This document shows positions 33,060-41,744 of a DNA stretch of 64,000 nt, one piece after another. Location: positions 71,810 to 135,809 of the forward strand of contig NZ_BAAAHE010000014.1 in the NCBI RefSeq assembly GCF_039525035.1, given 5' to 3'. Under the pieces are notes generated by a model that worked only from the letters and a program-made list of their open reading frames with translations, was not told the origin of the DNA and searched no databases. Source of the DNA: Sporichthya brevicatena. Its GTDB lineage: Bacteria > Actinomycetota > Actinomycetes > Sporichthyales > Sporichthyaceae. The position numbers and the translations under genes are program-made. Positions within the stretch are counted from its first letter, which is position 1. Every line of letters starts with the position of its first letter.

Positions 33060-33827
33060 ATGACGGACGAGACGGCACCGGTTCGGGTGCAGGTCGCCGC
33101 CGGTGTGGCGACGCTGTCGCTGAACCGGCCGCACCGGCACAACGCGATCGACGACGCGCTCCACGAACAGCTCGTCGAGGCCTGGGACGCGGCGCTGGCC
33201 GACCCGGACGTCCGCGTGATCCTGCTCCGCGGCGAAGGGCGCTCGTTCTGCTCCGGCCGGGACACCGCGCAGCTGGGCGAACGGCCGGCGGGGGAGAGCG
33301 ACCTCGCCTTCATCCGGCGGCACCAGGAGTTCCGCGAGCGGCAGTTGAGTTCGCCGAAGCCGGTCGTCGCAGCGCTGCGCGGCGCGACCTTCGGCGGGGG
33401 CCTGGAGATGGCGCTCGCCGCCGACTTGCGGGTCGCGGCCACCGACGTCCAGCTCGCCTTCCCGGAGATCCGGTTCGGCCTGATGGTCGACACCGGAGGG
33501 ACGCCGCTGACGACGATGCTCGCCGGCCCCTCGCGCGCGAAGTGGATGCTGATGACCGGCCGCGCGGTCGGCGCCGAGCAGGCGCTTGCGTGGGGACTGG
33601 TCGACGAGGTCGTCGAGCCCGAGCGGCTCGACGAGGTCGCGGCGACGCTGGCGGCCGAGCTCGCCGACAAGCCGGCCGACGCCCTCGCGCTGATCAAGAG
33701 CACCGTCGACGGCATCTGGGACGGGGCCGTGCGCGCCGCGATGCGCGCCGAGCTCGCCGGGCAGGTCGCGCTGTTCGCGGGGGAGGACTACCGCGCCCGC
33801 AAACAGGCCCGCCTATCGTCGCCCTGA
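33060..33827 (+). CDS. Enoyl-CoA hydratase/isomerase family protein
   Basis: A 255-residue crotonase-fold enzyme. The CoA-binding 'FCSGRDTAQLG' and the oxyanion-hole 'ALRGATFGGGLEMALAADLR' are both clear. One of the usual catalytic Glu positions falls in 'FPEIRFGLMVDTGG', where Asp is present nearby, so hydratase versus isomerase cannot be decided. It acts on an acyl-CoA in beta-oxidation. The start is fixed by the leaderless promoter. It is followed by the thiolase, SDR and ligase genes. Confidence 0.88.
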   Translation: MTDETAPVRVQVAAGVATLSLNRPHRHNAIDDALHEQLVEAWDAALADPDVRVILLRGEGRSFCSGRDTAQLGERPAGESDLAFIRRHQEFRERQLSSPKPVVAALRGATFGGGLEMALAADLRVAATDVQLAFPEIRFGLMVDTGGTPLTTMLAGPSRAKWMLMTGRAVGAEQALAWGLVDEVVEPERLDEVAATLAAELADKPADALALIKSTVDGIWDGAVRAAMRAELAGQVALFAGEDYRARKQARLSSP

Positions 33828-33892
33828 CGTGAGCTAAAATCGATACAGGATTTTGTGCTCACCCCTTCTTCCCCTGAGCAGTGAGGATTCCC

Positions 33893-35041
33893 ATGGTTGA
33901 CGCAGTCATCGTCGAGGCCGTCCGCACCCCGGTCGGCAAGCGGAACGGAGGCCTCGCCGGCGTCCACCCCGTCGACCTCTCGGCGCTCGTGCTGAACGAG
34001 CTGGTCCGCCGCACCGGCGTCGACCCGGCCCTGGTCGAGGACGTCATCTGGGGCGTCGTCGGTCAGTTCGGCGAGCAGACCTACGACACCGCGCGCATGG
34101 CGGTCCTGGCGGCGGGCTGGCCGGAGGACGTCACCGGCGTCACCGTCGACCGCCAGTGCGGCTCCTCGCAGCAGGCGATCCACTTCGCCGCGCAGGCCGT
34201 GATGTCGGGCGCGGCCGACGTCATCGTCGCCGGCGGCGTCGAGTCGATGACGCGCGTGCCGATGGGCGCGACGATCTCGGCCGAGTCGAACCCCTACACC
34301 GCCAAGGGCTGGATGGACCGTTACGGCGAGCTCCCGAACCAGGGCATCGGTGCCGAGATGATCGCCGAGCGCTGGGGTCTGTCGCGCACTCAGCTCGACG
34401 AGTTCAGCCTCCGCAGCCACGAGCGCGCCGCGGCCGCCCAGGATCGCGGGGCCTTCGAGGCCGAGATCGTCGCGGTGCCGACGGACGAGGGCGACTTCAG
34501 TGTCGACCAGGGCATCCGCCGCGGCGGGACGGTCGAGAAGCTTGCGGGCCTGCAGCCGGCCTTCAAGCCGGACGGCGTCATCCACGCCGGCAACTCCTCG
34601 CAGATCTCCGACGGCGCTGCCGCCCTGCTGGTGATGAGCAGCGAGAAGGCGAAGGCGCTCGGTCTGACGCCGATCGCGCGGTACCACACCGGCGTGCTCG
34701 CGGGCGCCGACCCGATGATCATGCTGACCGCCCCGATCCCCGCGACGGAGAAGGCGCTCAAGCGCAGCGGGCTGTCGATCGGCGACATCGGCGCGTACGA
34801 GGTGAACGAGGCGTTCGCCCCGGTCCCGATGGCGTGGGCCAAGGACCTCGGCGCCGACGACGAGCGCCTGAACCCGAACGGCGGCGCGATCGCGATCGGT
34901 CACCCGCTCGGTGGCTCCGGCGCCCGCATCGCCACCACGCTGCTGCACCACATGCGCCGCGAGGGCATCCGCTACGGCCTCCAGACCATGTGCGAGGGCG
35001 GCGGCCAGGCCAACGCGACCATCTTCGAGCTGCTGGGCTGA
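33893..35041 (+). CDS. Acetyl-CoA acetyltransferase (thiolase)
   Basis: A 382-residue thiolase with nucleophile Cys89 in 'VDRQCGSSQQAIHFAAQ', 'NGGAIAIGHPLGGSGARI' carrying the catalytic His, and the final 'CEGGGQANATIFE' with the second catalytic Cys. It would cleave a 3-ketoacyl-CoA to acetyl-CoA in the last step of beta-oxidation. The ATG at 33893 follows GTGAGGA; a start four codons upstream is possible. The upstream gap holds AAAATCGATACAGG, a weaker relative of the shared promoter motif. Confidence 0.94.
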   Translation: MVDAVIVEAVRTPVGKRNGGLAGVHPVDLSALVLNELVRRTGVDPALVEDVIWGVVGQFGEQTYDTARMAVLAAGWPEDVTGVTVDRQCGSSQQAIHFAAQAVMSGAADVIVAGGVESMTRVPMGATISAESNPYTAKGWMDRYGELPNQGIGAEMIAERWGLSRTQLDEFSLRSHERAAAAQDRGAFEAEIVAVPTDEGDFSVDQGIRRGGTVEKLAGLQPAFKPDGVIHAGNSSQISDGAAALLVMSSEKAKALGLTPIARYHTGVLAGADPMIMLTAPIPATEKALKRSGLSIGDIGAYEVNEAFAPVPMAWAKDLGADDERLNPNGGAIAIGHPLGGSGARIATTLLHHMRREGIRYGLQTMCEGGGQANATIFELLG

Positions 35042-35081
35042 TTGCCCGTCAGGATCCATCGACAGCAAGGAGTTCCCCAAG

Positions 35082-35852
35082 GTGGAGATCTCGGGCAAGT
35101 CCGCTCTCGTGACCGGCGGCGCCGGTGGCCTCGGTGAGGCCACGGTCCGCCGGTTGGTGGCCGAGGGCGCCAAGGTCGTCATCGCCGACCTCGCCGACGA
35201 CAAGGGCGCCAAGCTGGCGGCCGACCTCGGCGGCGCGGCGGTGTACGTCCGCACGGACGTCACCGACGAGGCGTCGGTCAACGCGGCCCTCGACGCGGCG
35301 GCCGAGCTCGGTGAGCTCCGCGTCGCGGTGAACAGCCACGGTGGGCCGGTCGCGGGGATGCGCGTGCTGAACCGCGACGGCTCGCCGATGCCGCAGGAGC
35401 TGTTCGACCGGACGGTGTCGCTGTACCTGTCCGGGACCTTCCAGGTGCTCCGGCTCGCGGCGGCCCGGATGGCGGCGCTCGAGCCGCTGGAGTCCGGCGT
35501 CCGCGGGCTGGTCGTCAACACCGCGAGCATCGCGGCGTTCGAGGGCCAGGTCGGGCAGAGCGACTACAGCGCGGCGAAGGCCGGCGTCCACGGGCTCACG
35601 CTCGTCGCGGCGCGCGACCTCTCCGCCGTCGGGATCCGCGTCGTCACCATCGCGCCCGGGACGTTCTTCACCCCTGCGTTCAAGATGGAGCAGGACCAGG
35701 CCGAGGAGCTCTGGGGCAGGACCGTTCCGTTCCCGAAGCGGATGGGCCGTGCGGCCGAGTACGCCGACCTCGTCGCGTTCCTCGCCCGCAACGACTACGT
35801 CAACGGCGAGACGATCCGCATCGACGGGGCGCAGCGCTTCGGTCTGAAGTAA
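35082..35852 (+). CDS. SDR, 3-hydroxyacyl-CoA dehydrogenase type
   Basis: A 256-residue SDR with TGGAGGLG near 11-18, 'NSHGGPVAGMRV', 'VNTASIAAFEGQVGQSDYSAAKAG' giving Ser, Tyr and Lys of the active site, and the 'IAPGTFFTP' loop. The 'FEGQ-GQ-YSA-K' pattern resembles type II 3-hydroxyacyl-CoA dehydrogenase (HSD10-like), which fits its place directly after a thiolase. The GTG start at 35082 follows AAGGAG at the right distance. Confidence 0.87.
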   Translation: MEISGKSALVTGGAGGLGEATVRRLVAEGAKVVIADLADDKGAKLAADLGGAAVYVRTDVTDEASVNAALDAAAELGELRVAVNSHGGPVAGMRVLNRDGSPMPQELFDRTVSLYLSGTFQVLRLAAARMAALEPLESGVRGLVVNTASIAAFEGQVGQSDYSAAKAGVHGLTLVAARDLSAVGIRVVTIAPGTFFTPAFKMEQDQAEELWGRTVPFPKRMGRAAEYADLVAFLARNDYVNGETIRIDGAQRFGLK

Positions 35853-35864
35853 CGCACCCTCACC

Positions 35865-37424
35865 GTGCACCCGGGGACCTTCGCGGCATCACGGCCGGAC
35901 CACCCGGCCGTGGTGCTGCACCCGGCCGGGCTCGTGCAGACCTACGCCGAGCTCGACGCCGCCGCGAACCGGTTCGCCCGTGCGCTGCGGCGGCTCGGGC
36001 TGCAGCCGGGGGACCGGATCGCGATCCTGCTGCCGAACTGCCTGCGCTACCTCGAAATCGCGTGGGCGGCCCAGCGCAGCGGGCTGTACTACGTCCCGGT
36101 CAACCACCACCTGAAGGCGGCGGAGACCGAGTACATCGTCCGCGACTGCGGGGCCCGCGTCCTCGTCGCCCACGCCGACCTCCTCCCCGCCTGCACTGCA
36201 GATGACATCTCTTGTGCAGATGACATCTCTTGTGCAGTCGAGTTCCTGGTCGTCGTCGACGGGGAGCCGCCGGCCGGGGGGCTGAGTAACGCGGCGCTGA
36301 GTTACGAGGCGCTCTGCGCGGCCGAGTCGCCGACGCTGCCGGACGACGCGGCCGAGGGTGTCTGGATGTTCTACTCGTCCGGCACCACCGGTCGGCCGAA
36401 GGGGATCGTGCCCGACGCCGTCGGCGACCCGCTCGGGACGCTGAAGCCCTTCGACCACATCGTCCGCCACCACTTCGGGTACGACGAGAACCTGCGCTAC
36501 CTCGTCCCCGCGCCGCTGTACCACGCGGCTCCGCTGGGGTGGTCGATCGCGGCGCACCGCGTGGGCGGCACCGTCGTCGTCCTCGAGCGCTTCGACGCGG
36601 AGGAGTGTCTCGCCGCGATCGAGCGGTACCGGATCACCCACGCGCAGTTCGTCCCGACGCACTTCGTGCGGATGCTGAAGCTGCCGCCCGAGGTCCGGGC
36701 GCGCTACGACCTGTCCAGCCTGCGGGTCGTCATCCACGCCGCCGCGCCGTGCCCGGTCGACGTCAAGGAGGCGATGATCGACTGGCTCGGCCCCATCGTG
36801 ACCGAGTTCTACTCCGGCAGCGAGGGCGTCGGTTTCTGCATGATCTCCAGCGAGGAGTGGCTGGCCCACCGCGGCTCGGTCGGCCGCCCGGCGCTCGGCG
36901 TCCCGCACATCCTCGACGACGACGGCAACGAGCTGACGACTGGTCAGATCGGCCAGATCTGGTTCGACACCCCGAACACCTTCGACTACCACAACGACCC
37001 CGACCGGACCGCGCAGTCGTGGAACGACCGCGGCTGGGCAACCTTCGGTGACCTGGGGTACCTCGACGCCGAGGGCTACCTCTACCTCGCCGACCGCCGC
37101 GCGGACCTGGTCATCAGCGGGGGCGTGAACATCTACCCGCGCGAGGCCGAGGACGTGCTGGTCCTCCACCCCGGCGTCGCCGACGTCGCCTGCGTCGGCG
37201 TCCCCGACCCGGAGCTGGGCCAGGTCCTGGCCGCGGCCGTCCAGCCGGCCGCCGGAGCCGACGCCGCGGCGCTCCCGGCTGAGCTCGACGCGTTCGTACG
37301 CGACCGCCTCTCGACGTTCAAGTGCCCGCGGCGCTACGTCGTCGTCGACGAGGTTCCCCGCCTCCCCACGGGCAAGCTCCTCCGCCGCGACCTCCTCGCC
37401 CGCCTCTCTCCCCTCGACAACTGA
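35865..37424 (+). CDS. AMP-forming acyl-CoA ligase
   Basis: A 519-residue adenylate-forming enzyme with the P-loop 'YSSGTTGRPKGI', 'EFYSGSEGVGF', 'GDLGYLDAEGYLYLADRRADLVISGGVNIYP' and the C-terminal Lys in 'LPTGKLLRRDL'. It activates a carboxylic acid to its CoA ester and probably feeds the beta-oxidation genes upstream. A tandem 18-base duplication lies near residues 112-123 (ADDISC twice) and looks inserted, but the frame is kept. GTG 35865 is 12 bases after the SDR stop. Confidence 0.92.
   Translation: MHPGTFAASRPDHPAVVLHPAGLVQTYAELDAAANRFARALRRLGLQPGDRIAILLPNCLRYLEIAWAAQRSGLYYVPVNHHLKAAETEYIVRDCGARVLVAHADLLPACTADDISCADDISCAVEFLVVVDGEPPAGGLSNAALSYEALCAAESPTLPDDAAEGVWMFYSSGTTGRPKGIVPDAVGDPLGTLKPFDHIVRHHFGYDENLRYLVPAPLYHAAPLGWSIAAHRVGGTVVVLERFDAEECLAAIERYRITHAQFVPTHFVRMLKLPPEVRARYDLSSLRVVIHAAAPCPVDVKEAMIDWLGPIVTEFYSGSEGVGFCMISSEEWLAHRGSVGRPALGVPHILDDDGNELTTGQIGQIWFDTPNTFDYHNDPDRTAQSWNDRGWATFGDLGYLDAEGYLYLADRRADLVISGGVNIYPREAEDVLVLHPGVADVACVGVPDPELGQVLAAAVQPAAGADAAALPAELDAFVRDRLSTFKCPRRYVVVDEVPRLPTGKLLRRDLLARLSPLDN
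36197..36237 (+). repeat. In-frame tandem 18-base duplication
   Basis: TGCAGATGACATCTCTTG is present twice (36197-36214, 36215-36232) followed by a five-base partial copy, inside the acyl-CoA ligase gene. It has much lower GC content than its surroundings. Each unit contains AGATGACATCT, itself a palindrome. Confidence 0.85.
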
Positions 37425-37438
37425 CGCCCCCGCCAGAA

Positions 37439-37478
37439 GGGGTGACACCCTTTTCGGCGCCAGAAAGGGTGTCACCCC
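37439..37478. terminator. Intergenic palindrome, family A copy 4
   Basis: Arms of 15 bases (GGGGTGACACCCTTT and its complement) enclose a 10-base centre with GGCGCC. It lies between the convergent ligase and TetR genes. It differs from the element at 16575 mainly by two changes that break pairing near the centre. It is probably a bidirectional terminator. Confidence 0.7.
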
Positions 37479-37495
37479 CACTGGTGATCGTGGGG

Positions 37496-38110
37496 TCAGT
37501 GGGAGGCGACGGCGATCGCGGCGAGGCAGAGCCGGACGGAGGTCTCGACGACCTCGTCCCGGGAGAGGTCGGCGGGGTCGCCGCGGAGCCAGTGGGTCAG
37601 AGCCTCGGTCACGCCGCTGACGAGGGCGTAGAGCGCGAACCGGGTCGACGGGACCGCGGGATCGAGGTCGGCGACGGCACCGAACAGGCCGGTGAACCGG
37701 TCGAACGCGGCGGTCCGCAGTTCCAGCAGGGCGGGCTCGGACTCGGCCTCGGCGTACAGGCGGGCCATGCCCGGCTCGGCCTCGAGGGTCGCGAGCAGGG
37801 AGCGGACCGCGTGGCGCAGGCGCTCGGAGACCTCGGTGGGGACGTCGACGATCTCACTGGTGGTCCGGGCGTAGAAGTCGTCGAAGAACGAGGTCAGCAG
37901 GTCGACGAGGAGGGCGTCGCGGGTCGCCCAGCTCTCGTAGAAGTAGCGCTTGTTCAGGCCGGCCGCGGCGCAGACCGAGTTGACGGTCGCCGCGGTCGTG
38001 CCGCCGGTCGCGATCAGGCCGAGGGCGGCCTCGCGCAACGCGGTCCGGCGCGCGGCCTGACGCTCGCCGGCTCCGAGGCCGCCGTAGGTCTTCTCGGGCG
38101 ACGTGGTCAT
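37496..38110 (-). CDS. TetR family transcriptional regulator
   Basis: A 204-residue regulator. The N-terminal HTH (about 22-65) has 'ALREAALGLIATGGTTAATVNSVCAAAGLNKRYFYESWATRDALL'; the FYESW variant of the usual YYHF is found in one TetR subgroup. It diverges from the linalool-dehydratase-like gene over a perfect operator (38148-38167), and a near-copy of that operator precedes the SDR at 18634-19401. A two-locus regulon is therefore predicted. The ligand is unknown, possibly a terpenoid. Confidence 0.9.
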   Translation of the reverse strand: MTTSPEKTYGGLGAGERQAARRTALREAALGLIATGGTTAATVNSVCAAAGLNKRYFYESWATRDALLVDLLTSFFDDFYARTTSEIVDVPTEVSERLRHAVRSLLATLEAEPGMARLYAEAESEPALLELRTAAFDRFTGLFGAVADLDPAVPSTRFALYALVSGVTEALTHWLRGDPADLSRDEVVETSVRLCLAAIAVASH

Positions 38111-38147
38111 GGCGAAAGGTTGACATCCCCGGCGACGACGGAAGATT

Positions 38148-38167
38148 CTGGTACCGCACGGTACCAG
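38148..38167. promoter_or_regulatory. TetR-type operator, copy 1
   Basis: CTGGTACC-GCAC-GGTACCAG is a perfect 8-base inverted repeat with a 4-base centre, midway between the TetR gene start (38110) and the divergent GTG at 38201. The near-identical site at 19413-19432 supports sequence-specific binding by the same regulator. Confidence 0.7.
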
Positions 38168-38200
38168 TTAGTGCCCGCTCGCCCGAGAGGAACCGGTGGC

Positions 38201-40117
38201 GTGACGACCCTGGCCCACCCGAACGCCGAAGCAGACCTCCTGATCAGTCCGCGGACCGGGGGAGGCCCGGTCGGGAGGGCGCGACGCCGGCGCAGCGTCG
38301 CCGTCTGGGTCGTGCTCTGCGTCCTCGGCGCCCTGCCGAGCCTGCTCGACGCGGGCGCCGGCTGGCAGGCCGCCGGGCTCGGCATGTTCTTCCCCGGAGC
38401 GGGCTTCCTCGCGGCCGAGGGTTGGATGGTCGCCCTCGTCCTGCCGTGTCTGCTCCTGATGGGCATCGCGTGGGTGGCGTGGTTCGGCTCGGGCATGGTC
38501 GTCGCGCCGGTGATCGTCTGGCTCGGCTCCGCCGCGGCCGCGGGTGCGCTCGTCGGGGACACGACCGACGCGGGACTGCCGATCGTCGCCGCCGTCACCG
38601 TCGCGGGGCTGCTCGGCGGGGTGGTCGCCTCCCGGGCCCAGCAACGCAAGGCCGTCGCCCGGCGGGAGGCGCGCAACACCGTCCTGCCTGCGCAGCTCGA
38701 CGAGGTGAACGCGATCCGCGCGCGGGCGATCGCCGCGCCCAAGGCGCCGGAAATGAGCGCCGAGCAGCTCAAGGGCATCCGGTATGCCATCAGGCTCGCG
38801 ATGCAGCCGAAAGAGGACTGGACCGGCTTCAACCGCGTCGACCAGTTCCAGACCTCGGCCCTTCGCTACCAGATCAACCAGCTCGGCTGGTTGCTCGCGC
38901 TTGCGCAGAGCCGTTACGCCCCGAGTCACCACGGCGAGCTGAGTGAGAGTCAGATCCGGCTGGTCGAGCGGTACCTGCAGAAGGAGGTCTGCAGCTACTG
39001 GCGATACGAGCGGGCCTGGGGCCACCTGCGGCTGGACGCCGACCCGATCGTCCGCGACAACATCATGCTCACCGGGTACATCGGCCTGAACCTGGCGCTC
39101 TACGAGGGCAACACCGGCGACTTCCGCTGGGACGCCCCGGACGCCCTGCCCTTCGCCGTCGGCAAGCGCCGCATCTACCCGCACAGCTCGCTGGACGTCC
39201 GCGACTCGCTGCTGGAGAACTACGGCCGGCACACCGACGACTACTGCCTGTTCCCGTGCGAGCCGAACTGGATCTACCCGGCCTGCAACTTCCGCGGCGC
39301 CGTGACCCTCGCCGGCTACGACCGCGCCCGCGGCACCGACCACTGGTCGCAGTTGCGCGACGCCTTCCGCGCCAAGCTCGAGGCGGAGTTCATGCGCCCC
39401 GACGGGACCTGCATCTCGCTGCGCTCCGAGCACACGGGCTTCGCCGTCCCGTTCCCGATGCCGGACTCCGTGCTGGCGAAGGAGCTCAACGCCGTCCTGC
39501 CCGAGCTGGCCCACCGCTACTGGGCACTGGTGCGCCACGAGCTCCTGCCGGTGATCGACGGCGAGCGCCGGATCATCCTCGACAAGGCCAACGTCGACTT
39601 CGGCAACTACACCCTCTCCGACGCCTTCGCGCTCGCCTGCTACCACGGATCCGCGCGCGAGATGGGGGACTACGAGGTCGCCGACCTCGCGATGGCCCGC
39701 CTGCTCGACGTGCTGGAGTGGGACGAGACCGAGACCTACTTCCCGGGCCGCTCGACGCTGGTGAACGCCACGATCGCGACCGACCGGCTGCTCGAGGTCG
39801 ACGCCTGGCGGACGGCGATCACCGTCCCGACCGACCCGAAGATCCTGTCCGGGCCGATCCTCGGTCGCGCCGGCTTCCCGGAGGTCCTCGTCGCCGCGGC
39901 CCGCTCCGACGGCGCCGCGCTCGACCTCGTCCTCTCCGCCCGGACGCCGGGGGAGTACGAGTTGCACTTCGAGCGCCTCCGCCCGACCGCGCGCTACCGC
40001 TTGACCAGCGGAACTGCCGGCACCGGCGTCGAGGTCACCGCCGACGCCGCCGGCACCGCCCGCGCGACCGCCGCCCTCGACATCCGCACCGAGCTCCGCC
40101 TGACCCCGGCCCCGTAG
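38201..40117 (+). CDS. Membrane-anchored linalool dehydratase/isomerase-like protein
   Basis: A 638-residue protein. Four or so hydrophobic helices occupy about 28-150, followed by a ~400-residue soluble, alpha-helical domain with 'RYERAWGHL', 'RDNIMLTGYIGL', 'LFPCEPNWIYPACNFRGA' and 'GNYTLSDAFALACYHG'. The Cys pair in the CEPNW/CNF segment and the overall order resemble linalool dehydratase/isomerase, which interconverts myrcene, linalool and geraniol. This is by recall of motifs, not by alignment. C-terminal beta-rich residues follow. The GTG at 38201 follows AGAGGA. It is controlled by the divergent TetR gene and followed by a palindromic terminator. Confidence 0.6.
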   Translation: MTTLAHPNAEADLLISPRTGGGPVGRARRRRSVAVWVVLCVLGALPSLLDAGAGWQAAGLGMFFPGAGFLAAEGWMVALVLPCLLLMGIAWVAWFGSGMVVAPVIVWLGSAAAAGALVGDTTDAGLPIVAAVTVAGLLGGVVASRAQQRKAVARREARNTVLPAQLDEVNAIRARAIAAPKAPEMSAEQLKGIRYAIRLAMQPKEDWTGFNRVDQFQTSALRYQINQLGWLLALAQSRYAPSHHGELSESQIRLVERYLQKEVCSYWRYERAWGHLRLDADPIVRDNIMLTGYIGLNLALYEGNTGDFRWDAPDALPFAVGKRRIYPHSSLDVRDSLLENYGRHTDDYCLFPCEPNWIYPACNFRGAVTLAGYDRARGTDHWSQLRDAFRAKLEAEFMRPDGTCISLRSEHTGFAVPFPMPDSVLAKELNAVLPELAHRYWALVRHELLPVIDGERRIILDKANVDFGNYTLSDAFALACYHGSAREMGDYEVADLAMARLLDVLEWDETETYFPGRSTLVNATIATDRLLEVDAWRTAITVPTDPKILSGPILGRAGFPEVLVAAARSDGAALDLVLSARTPGEYELHFERLRPTARYRLTSGTAGTGVEVTADAAGTARATAALDIRTELRLTPAP

Positions 40118-40150
40118 GTCCGCGACCGACCTCGCGGCCGCTTCCCTGTC

Positions 40151-40200
40151 AAAAAAGGGTGACACCCCTTACTGCGCAGTAAGGGGTGTCACCCTTTCTT
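40151..40200. terminator. 50-base palindrome, family A copy 2
   Basis: The sequence is that of 12116-12165 with a single change (A for G at the third base), including the flanking CTGTCAA. It separates the convergent linalool-dehydratase-like and P450 genes. Two such copies 28 kb apart suggest a mobile or templated element rather than a chance terminator. Confidence 0.8.
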
Positions 40201-40233
40201 GACGACGGGGCGGCGCCGGCGCGAACCAGGGGC

Positions 40234-41532
40234 TCAGGCGCGGTCGAAGAGGAGGTCGAGGCGGGAGACCCCGCGGAGGATGTAGCTCGGGATCCGCTCG
40301 GGGGTCCGGCCGTCGGGGTCGAGGCGGAGGTTCTTGGTCCGGGTCAGGAGGGCCTCGAGGGCGATCCGGCTCTCGGCCTTGGACAGGTTGCTGCCGAGGC
40401 AGAAGTGGGGACCCTGACCGAAGGCAAGGTGGGCGCCCTCGCCGCTCCGGTCGAATTTGATCGTCTCGGGGTCGGCGTACTGCTCCGGGTCCCGGTTGCC
40501 CGAGCTGTAGCAGAGCAGCAGGTGCGCGCCGGCCGGGACGGCGACCCCGCCGATCTCCGTGTCGACGAGCGCGGTCCGGTACAGCCCGGTGATCGGGGAC
40601 TCCACGCGGAGCGACTCCTCGATCAGCTTCGGCAGCAGGGACAGGTCCGCCTGCACCTGGGCCATCAGGTGCGGCTGCTCGAGCAGCAGCATCACGGTGG
40701 CCGTGATGTGGGTCGTCGTCGTCTCGTTGCCCGCGATGAGGAACTGGGTGAGCATCGTCAGCAGTTCGTCCTGGCTGAGCGAGTCGCCGTCGACGCGGGC
40801 GTGGACGAGGTCGCTGATCAGGTCGTCCTGCGGGTGGGCGCGGCGGTCGGCGATCGTCGCGGTGAAGAACTCGGCGAACTCGGCGCCGCTCTCCACCATG
40901 CGTCGGATCTGATCGCGCGTCATGTTGTCGTTGCCGATCGTCGCGGCGAGCGCGTCCGACCAGCGCTTGAACGTCGGCAGGTCGTGGTTCGAGACGCCGA
41001 GCGCGCCGGCGATCACGGTGATCGGCAGCGGGACGGCCAGGTCGGCGACGAGATCCATGCTGCCTTTGTCGAGCACGTCGTCGAGGAGGCTGTCGCAGAT
41101 CGCCTGGACGGTGTCCTCGATCTGCCGCACGCGACTGGGGCTGAACGCCTTGTTGACGATCTTGCGCTGCGCGGTGTGTCGCGGCGGGTCGCAGCGGAAC
41201 AGCACCGGCTCCCGGTCGCGGAACGCCGCGGCCTCGACGGCCGCCTTGAGGTCGGCGGACTCCTCGGTCAGCTCCTTCAGCACCGCGTGACGCCGGTGGC
41301 TGTGCGGACCGGTGGCGGAGCGGGAGGAGAAGACCTGCGGATTGCGGGCCACTGCGCAGATGTCCTCGTACCGCGTGACCAGCCAGACGCCGGCGCTCTC
41401 CACGTAGTGGACCGGTGACTTCTCGCGCAGACGGCCGAACATCGGGAACGGGTCCGCGATGACGTCCGTGTCGGCGAGGAGAAACCGCTCAGCCGCGGAC
41501 TCGAAGTCGTGGTCTGAGGGCTTTTCAGACAT
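40234..41532 (-). CDS. Cytochrome P450
   Basis: A 432-residue soluble P450 with the I-helix 'IAGNETTTTH', the ExxR 'EESLRVE' and the haem loop 'FGQGPHFCLGSNLSKAE' with ligand Cys378. It is not closely related to the P450 at 6266. It may hydroxylate a substrate processed by the linalool-dehydratase-like neighbour; that link is positional only. It diverges from the second importer cluster. No ferredoxin gene is adjacent. Confidence 0.93.
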   Translation of the reverse strand: MSEKPSDHDFESAAERFLLADTDVIADPFPMFGRLREKSPVHYVESAGVWLVTRYEDICAVARNPQVFSSRSATGPHSHRRHAVLKELTEESADLKAAVEAAAFRDREPVLFRCDPPRHTAQRKIVNKAFSPSRVRQIEDTVQAICDSLLDDVLDKGSMDLVADLAVPLPITVIAGALGVSNHDLPTFKRWSDALAATIGNDNMTRDQIRRMVESGAEFAEFFTATIADRRAHPQDDLISDLVHARVDGDSLSQDELLTMLTQFLIAGNETTTTHITATVMLLLEQPHLMAQVQADLSLLPKLIEESLRVESPITGLYRTALVDTEIGGVAVPAGAHLLLCYSSGNRDPEQYADPETIKFDRSGEGAHLAFGQGPHFCLGSNLSKAESRIALEALLTRTKNLRLDPDGRTPERIPSYILRGVSRLDLLFDRA

Positions 41533-41744
41533 GCCCCGAAGGGTGACGGCTAACTAGACCGGTTGTCAAGAAAGACGCGGGATTCCCCCAGCAACACCGC
41601 ACAGTTACTTGTCACGACACCGAGTTATTGGGTCTTGTCGAGGTCCACGCACGGGGGTATCGTCCCGTCAACGGTGAATCTGGTCACCATCTCCAGTAAG
41701 TAGCCGAACTGCCCCCATGACCCCTCTCCCGATGCGGAGTCGCG

